A stretch of 64,000 nt of DNA. It comes from Clostridiales bacterium (GTDB lineage Bacteria > Bacillota > Clostridia > Christensenellales > Borkfalkiaceae). The stretch covers positions 124,001 to 188,000 of the forward strand of contig SVHH01000001.1 in NCBI GenBank assembly GCA_015055945.1. The letters are read 5' to 3'. The first letter of the stretch is position 1; every line of letters begins with the position of its first letter. This document shows positions 33,855 through 42,902 of the stretch, one piece after another. The translations under genes and the position numbers were made by a program. A model generated the notes under the pieces. It had not been told where the DNA came from and searched no databases. It was given only the letters and a program-made list of their open reading frames with translations.

Positions 33855-34605
33855 TATCCACCTTTTTGTTGCTTTTCTTCTTAAATTTGTTATTTATTCC
33901 GTCAACAACCTTGTCGAAAATTTGGTTGATTTTTTCCGCGTGCTTTATGGACACGATAAACGCTACTATACTTAAAATTATAAGCGCGCCTATTACCCAC
34001 AAGCCCCAGCCGTGAAAGGGTATTACTTCACCCGACATAAAAAGAAGCGATGCGCCGATAGAAGTAAATCTAGTTATAATTTGCATGATAAAGAACACGC
34101 CGAATCTCACTGGCAGTATTCCAGCAATCGAGCACAAAAGGTCGTCTGGAAAAAGCGGAAGTAAAAACGCAAAGAAAAGAAAAACTATTTCTCTCCCCTT
34201 TAACTTTTTCATCCACTCGTCAGCCTGTTCTTTGCTGCCAGCAACCCAGTTGATATAGGGTCTACCGAGTAATCTTCCCAGCACCCACGCAACTACACTG
34301 CCTATCATCATTCCTATATAAGAATATAAAAAAGATAGCCACGGTCCAAAAAGATAATTGCCAGCAAGTATGGTAACCATACCAGGGATAGGAACGAGGG
34401 TTACTTGCAAAAATGAAATAAAAATAAACGCAAGCGGTGCGATAGCCCCCGTTGAAGAAACAAAATCTTGAATTTGTTCACGGCTAAGTTTTGTTATCCC
34501 AAGCGCATCGAAAATTATATACGCGACAGCGATAAGTGCACCTATAACTAACACCGACGCTATTATTTTTAATAAAGACTTTTTTCCGTCCTTAGTAAGT
34601 TTCAT
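33847..34605 (-). CDS. TVP38/TMEM64 (DedA-like, SNARE-associated) membrane protein
   Basis: A 252-residue protein with about six membrane segments and the family core GPWLSFLYSYIGMMIGSVVAWVLGRLLGR, split here in the protein by short loops, plus FPDDLLCSIAG. The family is linked to lipid scrambling or flippase activity at the membrane. I chose ATG 34605 (AAAGGAAAACGAT upstream); a longer frame to 34644 adds 13 unsupported residues. First gene of the operon with the two-component system. Confidence 0.85.
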   Translation of the reverse strand: MKLTKDGKKSLLKIIASVLVIGALIAVAYIIFDALGITKLSREQIQDFVSSTGAIAPLAFIFISFLQVTLVPIPGMVTILAGNYLFGPWLSFLYSYIGMMIGSVVAWVLGRLLGRPYINWVAGSKEQADEWMKKLKGREIVFLFFAFLLPLFPDDLLCSIAGILPVRFGVFFIMQIITRFTSIGASLLFMSGEVIPFHGWGLWVIGALIILSIVAFIVSIKHAEKINQIFDKVVDGINNKFKKKSNKKVDND

Positions 34606-34710
34606 ATCGTTTTCCTTTACATTATATATATAAGTCGTTTTCAAATAGTTTATAAAATGTTAAAATTTTGTAAAACTTATATACTTATAGTATATCACAA
34701 AACAAAAAAA

Positions 34711-34733
34711 GAAAAAGCCTTATCGGCTTTTTC
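34711..34733. terminator. terminator
   Basis: GAAAAAGCC and GGCTTTTTC around TTATC, with T and A runs. It lies between the promoter area of the TVP38 operon and the end of the small membrane protein gene at 34741. Confidence 0.8.
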
Positions 34734-34740
34734 TTTTTTC

Positions 34741-35007
34741 TTAGTCTTTAATTACTTTAGTAAATACGAGTATTTGAATTACGATACCGGCCAAGAAATA
34801 AAGCCCAACAAGGCTGCCAACTATACCGATAAGCCAAGCGAGCAAACCGCCAACAGCGGGAATCCAATTTACCAACATGGTTGCAAGTGATATAACTGCG
34901 CCTGCAAGAATGCTAGCAACTGCTTGAATAATGATGCCTACGATAAAGTTAGACACGTCTTTAGTGTATTTCCAAGAAAGCGGAAATAATTTCTTCAAAG
35001 TTTCCAT
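34741..35007 (-). CDS. small membrane protein
   Basis: An 88-residue protein with two or three hydrophobic, Gly/Ala-rich segments (about residues 20-45 and 50-83) and a short charged N-terminus. GGAGGATAAAT precedes the ATG. No family recognised. It follows pgsA by 30 bases and is probably co-transcribed with it. Confidence 0.72.
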   Translation of the reverse strand: METLKKLFPLSWKYTKDVSNFIVGIIIQAVASILAGAVISLATMLVNWIPAVGGLLAWLIGIVGSLVGLYFLAGIVIQILVFTKVIKD

Positions 35008-35037
35008 ATTTATCCTCCAAAATCGACTTTAATCTTT

Positions 35038-35673
35038 TTATGCTGATTTTTTAACTTCTTCATTGTCTTTTAACTGTTCTTCACTCTCTTTTCTAATAGC
35101 CTTGCTAAGTGCAAACGCTATTGAAACGGTGTATAAAACGAACGAAATTACAGTTAAAATTGATGAAACGGTTATACTAACCGTAGAAACAACTGGTGGA
35201 ATATTATACCAAATAATATGCACAGCCATAATCAAATATAACACTACGGTATTGAGTTTTCCATGCCATTTTGCGCCGATAACTTTTTCCGTTTTATTAA
35301 ACAAAATAAGGCGCATAGTAAATGCAACCGTTTCTTTTACGATAAGAAGCACAAGCGGAATCCACATAAGCGGAAAGCGTGTAAGTAAACACAAGAGCAC
35401 CGCGCCTTGAGTAACCTTATCGGCAACGGGATCAAGCGCTTTGCCAAAGTCGGTTATCATATTAAACTTTCTTGCAATAATACCGTCGGCAATATCGGTT
35501 ATACCCGAAAAGATAAGTACAACCATTGTCCATTCTGGCGAATTTGCGAAAACGTACAAATATATAATTAAAGGTATCAGCGCAAGGCGCAAAAAAGATA
35601 AGATGTTAGGGATGGTAAAAATTTGCTGTTTTGTAAGCCTTGATGCCCAAGCGTCTTTATTAACTTTGCTCAT
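35038..35673 (-). CDS. CDP-alcohol phosphatidyltransferase (PgsA-like)
   Basis: A 211-residue membrane enzyme of phospholipid synthesis. The CDP-alcohol transferase signature is seen as DGIIARKFNMITDFGKALD, with the last Asp in PVADK completing the D-x2-D-G...G-x3-D-x3-D pattern (about residues 65-92). Four to six membrane segments. The closest match in type is phosphatidylglycerophosphate synthase; other head groups are possible. AGGGGG precedes the ATG. Confidence 0.87.
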   Translation of the reverse strand: MSKVNKDAWASRLTKQQIFTIPNILSFLRLALIPLIIYLYVFANSPEWTMVVLIFSGITDIADGIIARKFNMITDFGKALDPVADKVTQGAVLLCLLTRFPLMWIPLVLLIVKETVAFTMRLILFNKTEKVIGAKWHGKLNTVVLYLIMAVHIIWYNIPPVVSTVSITVSSILTVISFVLYTVSIAFALSKAIRKESEEQLKDNEEVKKSA

Positions 35674-35806
35674 ATTTACCCCCTTTTTAATTTACAACTT
35701 AATTGTAACACAATTTTTTTGATTTATCAACAGTTTGAGTTTTTTTATGGAAGATTTTTACAATATTTTAACATACCGTATTCGTTTTTTGCGACAAAAG
35801 CGCAAT

Positions 35807-35835
35807 TTGACAAACTTTTCTTAATATGATATAAT
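35807..35835 (+). promoter_or_regulatory. consensus promoter of the lipoprotein gene
   Basis: TTGACA (35807-35812), 17-bp spacer, TATAAT (35830-35835): a perfect sigma-A match. Confidence 0.85.
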
Positions 35836-35864
35836 CGCGTAAAAAGATTTTAATAACTTGTTTT

Positions 35865-36683
35865 ATGAAAAAATTTACTTTTCTTGTTTTGCTGCTGTTA
35901 GTTTTTCTATTTTGCTTTTTTGGTTGCACGCCACCTAGCAGCGAACCTAAACTTAATATTACTAAAAAGGAAGATTTAACCGCAATAATGCACGCGGGCG
36001 GCGGTTGGGATAATAAAGTTCTTTTAAACTGTCAAGAAACTTTTTATACTTATTACGAATTAGGTTTTAGGTATTTTGAGTATGATTTTAAGTTATCATC
36101 CGACGGTAAAATTATTTCCACGCACAGTTGGGAACACTTATCCAGTGGTTATGACGGTATTAGTTATGAAGAGTTTTCTTCGCTTACCCTTGACGGTGGG
36201 TACACACCCGTCAATGAAGAGTGGCTTATAAATATGCTTAAAACCTATCCAGACGTTACCGTTATTGCCGATGCAAAGATGGAAACTACCCTTTTAGATG
36301 CGGAAGTTATTAAAAGGGTATATAAACTAGGTGAAGAAAACTCAATCGACCTATCAAATAGAATAATCCCAGAAGTTTTCTCTATAGAAATGTGGCAAGC
36401 AATAAAAGATACGACTAACTTTAACAATCACCTTTTTTCACGATACAAAGAATATTATGATATTCAAACGGTTATCGATAACTTTCCAACCGATAAGTTT
36501 ATAGGAATTGCTCTTGATTACAGTTATCTCGACGGATATTATAAAGACAGTATTCCCCTTTTACAGCAAACTGGCTATAGAATTTTTATGTTTGGAATTC
36601 ACAGCGAAAAAGATACTTTGGGTGCGCTAGATATCGGCGCTGATACCGTTTACGTAGATTTTAATTCGCAACTACCTAAATAA
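35865..36683 (+). CDS. GDPD-like lipoprotein
   Basis: A 272-residue protein with a lipoprotein signal peptide: basic start, hydrophobic core and lipobox FFGC with the acylated Cys near residue 21. The mature part resembles glycerophosphodiester phosphodiesterases: HAGGG (in place of the usual HRG), YFEYDFKLSSDGKIISTHSW with the Glu/Asp metal ligands and second His, and an Asp-Lys pair in VIADAKM. It probably hydrolyses a phosphodiester outside the cell. No clear ribosome binding site is visible ahead of the ATG. Confidence 0.82.
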   Translation: MKKFTFLVLLLLVFLFCFFGCTPPSSEPKLNITKKEDLTAIMHAGGGWDNKVLLNCQETFYTYYELGFRYFEYDFKLSSDGKIISTHSWEHLSSGYDGISYEEFSSLTLDGGYTPVNEEWLINMLKTYPDVTVIADAKMETTLLDAEVIKRVYKLGEENSIDLSNRIIPEVFSIEMWQAIKDTTNFNNHLFSRYKEYYDIQTVIDNFPTDKFIGIALDYSYLDGYYKDSIPLLQQTGYRIFMFGIHSEKDTLGALDIGADTVYVDFNSQLPK

Positions 36684-36686
36684 TTA

Positions 36687-36714
36687 AAACGGACACTTGC
36701 ACAAGTGTCCGTTT
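36687..36714. terminator. bidirectional terminator
   Basis: AAACGGACACTTG and CAAGTGTCCGTTT, 13-bp perfect arms, between convergent genes. Confidence 0.9.
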
Positions 36715-36720
36715 CTTCTT

Positions 36721-37509
36721 TTATAATTTATTTATAATATTGTTTAAGTAATCAAGTGAGTCAAAGAGTTCACTTTCTTTTTCAAAATCACTTTGATAAC
36801 ACTCTATAATTACTCCGCCGTCAAACCCAACGTCCTTTAACCTTGACAAAACGTCGTAAAAATCAGTTACGCCCCTGCCCGGCAAGCACATCTTGCCGTC
36901 TTCACGATAGTCGGATAAGTGCGCGGTAACTATGCTATACCCCATTTCACTAATAAACTCTGCGTAAGGGATATCGCTTTGGCGCGCTTGTTTTATATCG
37001 AAAGTTCCTTTAAGGCGTGGACAACGCTTTTTTAATTCTTTGAAAAAACCTATGTAATTATAATATCCCCAATGCACGTTTTCATACGCTAAATCTACAC
37101 CGTAAGAAGTAGTTACGTCAATAATGCGGTTGGTTATATCGCCAATGCGGTCGTAATTTATCTTAAAGGGCGTTTTATTATAGCGTGCGCCGCCGTGAAA
37201 GGTGTAATTTTTTGCGCCCAGCATTTTTGCAACCTTCATAGCATCGTTAAGTATCACAAAAGAATCTTCTTTTGCTCTATCGTTTACGCTATACAAAGTA
37301 GGCTCAAACTGCGTGGTTAAAACGTGCACGGAGTGAACGGGCAAATCCCCTTTATTCTTCACTAAAATGCTGCCGAAGTCTTTTCTATACTCACAAAATG
37401 AAGATAAAAACACTTCCGCCGTGCCGACCTTGTTCTCACTTAAAAACTGCACTGCTTGTTCGGTCGGCATTCTGCCAAATAGCGATGCGGTTGATATACC
37501 CGTTTGCAT
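36721..37509 (-). CDS. sugar phosphate isomerase/epimerase family TIM barrel
   Basis: A 262-residue xylose-isomerase-like TIM barrel. Metal-ligand positions are recognisable as AYENVHWG (Glu), GTFDIKQAR (Asp), TAHLSDY (His), and GGVIIECY (Glu). Such proteins isomerise or epimerise sugars or inositols, or act as AP endonucleases; here the former is likelier. I start at ATG 37509, one base after the hpf stop; an in-frame TTG at 37527 would overlap hpf. The ribosome binding site is weak (GGAAA), suggesting coupling with hpf. Confidence 0.8.
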   Translation of the reverse strand: MQTGISTASLFGRMPTEQAVQFLSENKVGTAEVFLSSFCEYRKDFGSILVKNKGDLPVHSVHVLTTQFEPTLYSVNDRAKEDSFVILNDAMKVAKMLGAKNYTFHGGARYNKTPFKINYDRIGDITNRIIDVTTSYGVDLAYENVHWGYYNYIGFFKELKKRCPRLKGTFDIKQARQSDIPYAEFISEMGYSIVTAHLSDYREDGKMCLPGRGVTDFYDVLSRLKDVGFDGGVIIECYQSDFEKESELFDSLDYLNNIINKL

Positions 37510-37510
37510 A

Positions 37511-38041
37511 TTAGATTTCCGGTTCAATAAGTCCTAAATCACCGTCAGCCCTTGCATAAAGAACTTGTACGGTGTTGGTTTTTGCTTCTAAGAACACGTA
37601 GAAAGAATGCCCAAGAAGTTCCATTTCTTCTTTTGCTTCGTCTACGGTCATGGGAGTAAGTTTGAATTTCTTTTCTTTTACCACTTCCGCCTTTTTTTCT
37701 TCCCTATCAGCAGTTTCATAAACTGCTACGTCGCGGAAAGCGGCGTTCTTTTGGTGCTTGTCAAAGCGAGTGCGGTGCTTTCTAATTTGCCCTTCAAGTT
37801 TAGGCAAAACTACGTCGAGATTGTCGTAAAAGTTATTGCTAGAAGCAGTTGCTCTTACGAATTTGCCCGTATAGTCGAGCATTACTTCAGTGGTGAGCGC
37901 AGATGCTTCCTTTTTAAAGCACACTTTAACCAAAACGTCAGAAGAATCAAAATATTTATCGAGTTTGCCTAGTTTTTGGTTGGTAATTTGTTTTAAGCGT
38001 TCGCTTACTTCGTAATTTCTACCGATGATGTCTATTTTCAT
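37511..38041 (-). CDS. hpf: ribosome hibernation promoting factor, long form
   Basis: A 176-residue protein: N-terminal RaiA/HPF domain (MKIDIIGRNYEVSERLKQI to about residue 100) and a C-terminal domain with DEAKEEMELLGHSFYVFLEAKT, the dimerisation part of long HPF that makes 100S ribosomes. GGGAGG sits 7 bases before ATG 38041, which I prefer to a longer frame that would run through the upstream hairpin. It follows clpC, in keeping with a stress role. Confidence 0.94.
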   Translation of the reverse strand: MKIDIIGRNYEVSERLKQITNQKLGKLDKYFDSSDVLVKVCFKKEASALTTEVMLDYTGKFVRATASSNNFYDNLDVVLPKLEGQIRKHRTRFDKHQKNAAFRDVAVYETADREEKKAEVVKEKKFKLTPMTVDEAKEEMELLGHSFYVFLEAKTNTVQVLYARADGDLGLIEPEI

Positions 38042-38064
38042 ACATTCACCTCCCTTATATAATA

Positions 38065-38105
38065 ATACGCTGTGCAAGGCTAAAAACCCTTTTTGCACAG
38101 CGTAT
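38065..38105. repeat. 13-bp perfect inverted repeat between clpC and hpf
   Basis: ATACGCTGTGCAA (38065-38077) and TTGCACAGCGTAT (38093-38105) form a perfect stem with a 15-base loop. No T run follows on the minus strand, so it is not a classic terminator; it could be a processing hairpin or regulator site in the clpC-hpf transcript. Confidence 0.75.
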
Positions 38106-38119
38106 CAATCACATAATAT

Positions 38120-40615
38120 TTAGTTTTTTATAAAAATAAACTGTCCGTCCGCCGCATCGATGGTAACCGTGGTATTATTTTTTATTTCACCGCGCAAAAT
38201 ATCTTCTGAAAGTTTATCTTCAATATAGCGTTGGATAACTCTCTTAAGCGGTCTTGCACCGTAGTTAGCATCATAACCCTTTTCGGTTATTAAGTCCATA
38301 GCACTGTCGGTAATTTCAAGCGAAACTTCCAAAAGCGCAAGGCGTTTTCTTAAACTTGCAAGCAATATATGCGCAATCTTTGCGGTGTCTTCTTTTTCTA
38401 ACTTATGGAATACGATAATATCGTCAATTCTGTTTAAAAATTCGGGGCGGAACTTAGCGCGGAGCGCTTCCATATACCTATCGCACATATTGTCATACTC
38501 AGCAGCCTTGTTGCTTATAAAGCCCATAGACGCTTTTTGTTGAACTTCGGTTGCACCTACGTTAGAAGTCATAATAACTATACAGTTCTTAAAACTTACA
38601 ACCCTACCCTTGCTGTCGGTAAGTCTACCGTCGTCAAGAAGTTGGAGCATAATATTGAACACGTCGGGGTGTGCCTTTTCAATTTCATCAAAAAGCACTA
38701 CTGAATAAGGTCTTCTTCTAACCTTTTCAGTAAGTTGCCCCGCTTCATCAAAACCAACGTATCCTGGAGGCGCACCAACGAGTTTAGAAACGGCGTGCTT
38801 TTCCATATATTCGCTCATATCCACGCGGATAATATTGTCTTCACTGCCGAAAACTGTTTCCGCAAGTGCTTTTGAAAGTTCGGTTTTACCAACGCCGGTA
38901 GGCCCAACGAAAATGAACGAGCCAACTGGTCTATTGGGGTCTTTAAGCCCCGCTCTTGCACGACGGATAGCATCGGATACGGCACGAACTGCGTCGTCTT
39001 GACCGATAACGCGTTTGTGCAGTACTTCTTCTAAATCAAGCAAGCGTTGTGCTTCGGTTTGATTGAGTTTTACTACTGGAACGCCCGTCCAACTGCTAAC
39101 TACTCTTGCGATGTCGTCAGCGGTAAGCGTAAGGCTTTCCCTATTAGTTTGATTTTTTGCTGCTTCCGCTCTAATATCGGCAAGTTCTTTTTCAACCTTT
39201 TCAATATCTTTACCGATTTCAATCGCCTTTTCAAGTTCATCACGGCGTTTAGCGTCGTTCTTTTGAGCAATTAAACTTGCAAGTTCGGCTTCTTTTTGCT
39301 TTGCTTCAAAGGGAGAATTGTAACTATCAAGCCTTACCCTTGACGCCGCTTCATCAATAAGGTCAATAGCCTTATCGGGTAAAAATCTATCGGTAATATA
39401 TCTATCGGACAATGTTACCGCGGCGATAATCGCTTCATCGGGGATTGCTACGCCGTGGTGTGATTCGTACTTATCACGAAGTCCTTTTAATATTTCAACT
39501 GTTGATTCGGTATCGGGCGCTTCAACCATAATAGGTTGGAAACGGCGCTCTAGTGCCGCGTCCTTTTCAATGTATTTTCTATACTCGTCAATAGTGGTTG
39601 CACCGATAGTTTGAAGTTCCCCACGAGAAAGCATAGGTTTTAAGATATTTGCCGCATCCATATTGCCTTCGCCAGTGCTGCCCGCGCCAACGATATTATG
39701 AATTTCATCAATAAACAATATAATGTTACCGTTTTGTTTAACCGTGTCAATCGCGGTCTTTAATCTTTCTTCAAAGTCCCCCCTATATCTTGCACCAGCA
39801 AGCATGCCCGCAAGGTCTAGTGAGAACACGATTTTGTCCGCTAAAAGTTCGGGGACGTTGCCCTTAACTATTGCTTGGGCAAGCCCTTCTACAACCGCAC
39901 TTTTACCAACACCCGGTTCGCCTATTAAAACGGGATTGTTTTTGGTCCTTCTTGATAAAATTTGAATTACGCGGTCAATTTCGTTCTTTCTGCCGATAAC
40001 CGGATCAAGTTTACCTTCTTGCGCTTTCTTGTTTAAGTTAATCCCAAACTTAGAAAGTTCGCCAAGGTCGTCTTTAGCCGCAGTCTTATCCGCAGTTTTG
40101 TTGGTTTGTTTTTGGTCGCCCGCAAACGCTTTGCTAAAAGCATCGCCCTTATCTTCCGCAGCGTCAGTTTCGTATTCGTCGCCTTGCGGAAACATTCCGT
40201 CAATAACGGTTTCTAAAAGCCTGTCGGGGCTAACTTTCATTTCTTTTAAAATAGCAACTGCAAGGCTATCTTCATCGGCTAAAACGGCAGCGAGCAAGTG
40301 TTCCGTGCCAACGTAACCCGCACGCGCTTTTAAAGAAACGTCCACAGCCGCTTCTAAAATTCTTTTTGTTCTAGGCGTAAACATATTGCCAGAGAGAACA
40401 AATGATTTATCAATGGTTTTTTGGAATAAATATAAAAATCTTTCGTTATCAGCGCCCGCTTCGCGAAGGATAGCCGCCGCCCTACCTTCAGAAACGTTCA
40501 TAAGCCCGAACAAGATGTGTTCAGAGCCAATATATTTGCATCCGTATCTTTTTGCAAGCGCCGTAGCGTATTCGATTACCATATTTACGTTGCGTGAAAA
40601 AGTTTCGTAATACAT
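38120..40615 (-). CDS. clpC: ClpC unfoldase ATPase
   Basis: An 831-residue Hsp100 AAA+ unfoldase that feeds ClpP and recognises phospho-arginine-tagged proteins. N-domain repeats at about 1-140 (YIGSEHILFGL, YVGTEHLLAA), first ATPase GEPGVGKS near residue 228, M-domain linker, second ATPase GPTGVGKT near 560, and C-terminal GYDANYGARPLKR. TAAGGAG precedes the ATG. It follows mcsA-mcsB as in other Firmicutes; no ctsR repressor gene is in the window. Confidence 0.97.
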   Translation of the reverse strand: MYYETFSRNVNMVIEYATALAKRYGCKYIGSEHILFGLMNVSEGRAAAILREAGADNERFLYLFQKTIDKSFVLSGNMFTPRTKRILEAAVDVSLKARAGYVGTEHLLAAVLADEDSLAVAILKEMKVSPDRLLETVIDGMFPQGDEYETDAAEDKGDAFSKAFAGDQKQTNKTADKTAAKDDLGELSKFGINLNKKAQEGKLDPVIGRKNEIDRVIQILSRRTKNNPVLIGEPGVGKSAVVEGLAQAIVKGNVPELLADKIVFSLDLAGMLAGARYRGDFEERLKTAIDTVKQNGNIILFIDEIHNIVGAGSTGEGNMDAANILKPMLSRGELQTIGATTIDEYRKYIEKDAALERRFQPIMVEAPDTESTVEILKGLRDKYESHHGVAIPDEAIIAAVTLSDRYITDRFLPDKAIDLIDEAASRVRLDSYNSPFEAKQKEAELASLIAQKNDAKRRDELEKAIEIGKDIEKVEKELADIRAEAAKNQTNRESLTLTADDIARVVSSWTGVPVVKLNQTEAQRLLDLEEVLHKRVIGQDDAVRAVSDAIRRARAGLKDPNRPVGSFIFVGPTGVGKTELSKALAETVFGSEDNIIRVDMSEYMEKHAVSKLVGAPPGYVGFDEAGQLTEKVRRRPYSVVLFDEIEKAHPDVFNIMLQLLDDGRLTDSKGRVVSFKNCIVIMTSNVGATEVQQKASMGFISNKAAEYDNMCDRYMEALRAKFRPEFLNRIDDIIVFHKLEKEDTAKIAHILLASLRKRLALLEVSLEITDSAMDLITEKGYDANYGARPLKRVIQRYIEDKLSEDILRGEIKNNTTVTIDAADGQFIFIKN

Positions 40616-40626
40616 AAATTTACTCC

Positions 40627-41640
40627 TTAATTTTTAAGTTTAATAAGTTTTTTTGCCACTAATTCCGCGCGGTACATATCCCTATCGGTTGCCGATAAAA
40701 GTCTACCGTACTGCTCGCAAATATTAGCGGGACGCGCCTTTATTATAAGGTCGTCCAAAGCGTCCATATTTTCAATGTTAATAAGCCCCATCATAGCACC
40801 GAGTTTTACGCGCGCAATATGGGATAAAAATTCACCGTAACTTAAGAAAACCGCGTTGGTTAAAATACCGTAAGACCTTCTAGCCTTGTCCATAGTGTTT
40901 AGGTGATGTGATGCGTAAAGGTTTTCCATTTCATCACGCTCAGCCCTACAAATATCGAGCACGGCTTTTTCCACTTCGCGTATAATTTCATACTCAGAAA
41001 CACCCAAAGTAACTTCGTTACTTACTTGGTACATAAACCCTTCGGCTTCGCTGCCTTCACCGTAAAGCCCGCGCACGGTAAGCCCAAGTTTTTGAACTTC
41101 TCTAACGAGTGCGGATATTTTTCCACTTTCAGTAAGTGCGGGTAAAAACAACATTACCGATGCCCTAAGCCCAGTTCCAACGTTAGTTGGGCAGGCGGTT
41201 AAATAACCAAAGTCATCATCATAGGCAAGCGGCAAGTTTTTGCTTAAATCATCGTCGATTTTGTCAAGCGTTTTATACGCTTCGGTTAACCTTAACCCTT
41301 TCATAAAGCATTGTTCTCTTATGATATCTTCTTCGTTTATCATAACGGAAACGCTTTCGTCTTGATTGATAAGCACTGCGCCGCATGCGCGGTTATCAAT
41401 AAGGTTTTGGCTGATTAAATGGCGTTCTTTCATCGCTTCAAGTTGAATTTCGCCAAGGTTAGCCATAAAATAAAGATTAAAAGTATCCGTTCTAACGAGC
41501 GCACGATTTACTTTTTTAACAATTTCTTTTGCAGCCATTTCATCGCGCACGCGGAAAGGGTAACCGCTTAAGTTTCTTGCCAAGCGCACGCGCGACATTA
41601 TGATATTGCCCGCAAAAATATCAGGGGAAGTAATTTCCAT
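40627..41640 (-). CDS. mcsB: McsB protein-arginine kinase
   Basis: A 337-residue phosphagen-kinase-fold enzyme that phosphorylates arginines in proteins and so marks them for ClpCP. Family blocks: RVRLARNLSGYPF (residues about 17-29), TACPTNVGTGLRASVMLFLP with the active-site Cys, and GxGSEAEG. Its ATG overlaps the mcsA stop as TAATG, so it is coupled to its activator. clpC follows 11 bases later. Confidence 0.97.
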   Translation of the reverse strand: MEITSPDIFAGNIIMSRVRLARNLSGYPFRVRDEMAAKEIVKKVNRALVRTDTFNLYFMANLGEIQLEAMKERHLISQNLIDNRACGAVLINQDESVSVMINEEDIIREQCFMKGLRLTEAYKTLDKIDDDLSKNLPLAYDDDFGYLTACPTNVGTGLRASVMLFLPALTESGKISALVREVQKLGLTVRGLYGEGSEAEGFMYQVSNEVTLGVSEYEIIREVEKAVLDICRAERDEMENLYASHHLNTMDKARRSYGILTNAVFLSYGEFLSHIARVKLGAMMGLINIENMDALDDLIIKARPANICEQYGRLLSATDRDMYRAELVAKKLIKLKN

Positions 41641-41957
41641 TATAATAACCCCCTTTTCTTTAGTTCTTCAGATAGTTCTAAAATAGAGTTAGAAAGTTCT
41701 GCAATATTTTCAAACCTACCTTCTAAAATTGCCGTTTCTTTTTCGTTCAGCAGCCTATTATACTCGCTAATAAGTTCCCTATCAACGCTGTTTCCGTTAG
41801 GCGACTTACCAGTGTGCACCGCAACGCCGTGAACTTTTTTCAACGAGAGTTCTATCTCGCTCGAAAACGCCCTGTAACATTCGGGGCAGCCGAGCATATA
41901 GGTATTGTAAAATTCACTTAGTTTTCTACCGCAAGCGCGGCACACTTTATCATACAT
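41640..41957 (-). CDS. mcsA: McsA, activator of McsB (short form)
   Basis: A 105-residue protein with one CxxC pair set, CRACG (near residue 6) and CPECY (near 24), then the UVR-like helical domain with KVHGVAVHTGKSPNG and a coiled-coil tail. Well-known McsA proteins are near 180 residues with two zinc-binding CxxC pairs at the N-terminus; this one has a single pair. The ATG follows galU by 16 bases. Function as McsB activator is inferred from family and position. Confidence 0.88.
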   Translation of the reverse strand: MYDKVCRACGRKLSEFYNTYMLGCPECYRAFSSEIELSLKKVHGVAVHTGKSPNGNSVDRELISEYNRLLNEKETAILEGRFENIAELSNSILELSEELKKRGLL

Positions 41958-41973
41958 AAAAGACTATTTCCAC

Positions 41974-42849
41974 CTAAATTCTTTGTGCAAGTTCTTTAAT
42001 AAATTGCTTGGTTTCTTCGCCGATTTCTTCACTCTTTAAGGCAAATTCTACGTTTGCGCGTATGTAACCAAACTTATCTCCAACGTCGTATCTATCACCT
42101 TCAAAACAACTTGCCAAAAGTTCACCCTTTGCGGCAAGCGCATCTAGCGCGTCGGTTAAGTATATTTCGTTGCCGTGCGGTTTAAGGTTTTTAAGCATAC
42201 CCATAACTTCGCCAGACAAAACGTATCTTCCGATAATTGCGTTGTTAGAAAGCGCATCGTTAACCGCGGGTTTTTCCACGATTGCGTTTACGGTCATAAC
42301 GCCGTCTACTTCATCGGAAAAACCGATGTTACCGTACTTAGAAACTTCGTCGCCAAACACTTCCATAGTAGCAATAACGCTCTTACCCGTGCTTTCAAAA
42401 ATTTCCGCTAAACGCTTCATGCACGGTTTTTGACCGTTTTCCGCGTAAAGAAGTTCATCGCCTAAAAGTAGCGCAAAAGGTTCGTCCTTAACGAACGGCT
42501 CTGCGCATAAAATTGCGCCAGCAAGTCCGTTAGGAATTTTTTGTTCAACAAATTGCACCTTAAAACTTGAAGTCTTTAAAGCAATTTCGTATAGTTTTTG
42601 CTTGCCGTCTGATAATAATCTTTCATAAAGGTCGTTATTTTCGCCAAAATGCTTTTGGATTACTTCAGAACCAGGGCTAACTACAATTACTATTTCTTCA
42701 ATGCCAACGCTTTCTAATTCTTCAACGATAAACTGAATAGTAGGTTTATCAAGAACTGATAACATAGGCTTAGGTACTGCTTTAGTAATGGGCAAAAATC
42801 TTGTTCCAAGCCCAGCAGCAGGAATAATCGCTTTTTTGAGTTTTATCAT
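41974..42849 (-). CDS. galU: UTP--glucose-1-phosphate uridylyltransferase
   Basis: Makes UDP-glucose for cell-surface sugars. A 291-residue nucleotidyltransferase: KKAIIPAAGLGTRFLPITKAVPK near the N-terminus (pyrophosphorylase signature, split by the family into G-x-G-T-R and PK), VEQKIPNGLAGAI, and IVEKPA. AAGGGGTGATTTT precedes the ATG. Lies in the run rpiB-galU-mcsA. Confidence 0.94.
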   Translation of the reverse strand: MIKLKKAIIPAAGLGTRFLPITKAVPKPMLSVLDKPTIQFIVEELESVGIEEIVIVVSPGSEVIQKHFGENNDLYERLLSDGKQKLYEIALKTSSFKVQFVEQKIPNGLAGAILCAEPFVKDEPFALLLGDELLYAENGQKPCMKRLAEIFESTGKSVIATMEVFGDEVSKYGNIGFSDEVDGVMTVNAIVEKPAVNDALSNNAIIGRYVLSGEVMGMLKNLKPHGNEIYLTDALDALAAKGELLASCFEGDRYDVGDKFGYIRANVEFALKSEEIGEETKQFIKELAQRI

Positions 42850-42902
42850 AAAATCACCCCTTCCGTGCCTTTATAGAGTGCACCGCTCTTTAATTTTTTA
42901 TC

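Noticed and set aside
41640..41957. McsA as a frameshifted or truncated gene.
   Set aside because: Both ends are intact: a good start after galU and a stop overlapping mcsB as TAATG, with the C-terminal helical domain complete. Only one zinc site is absent.
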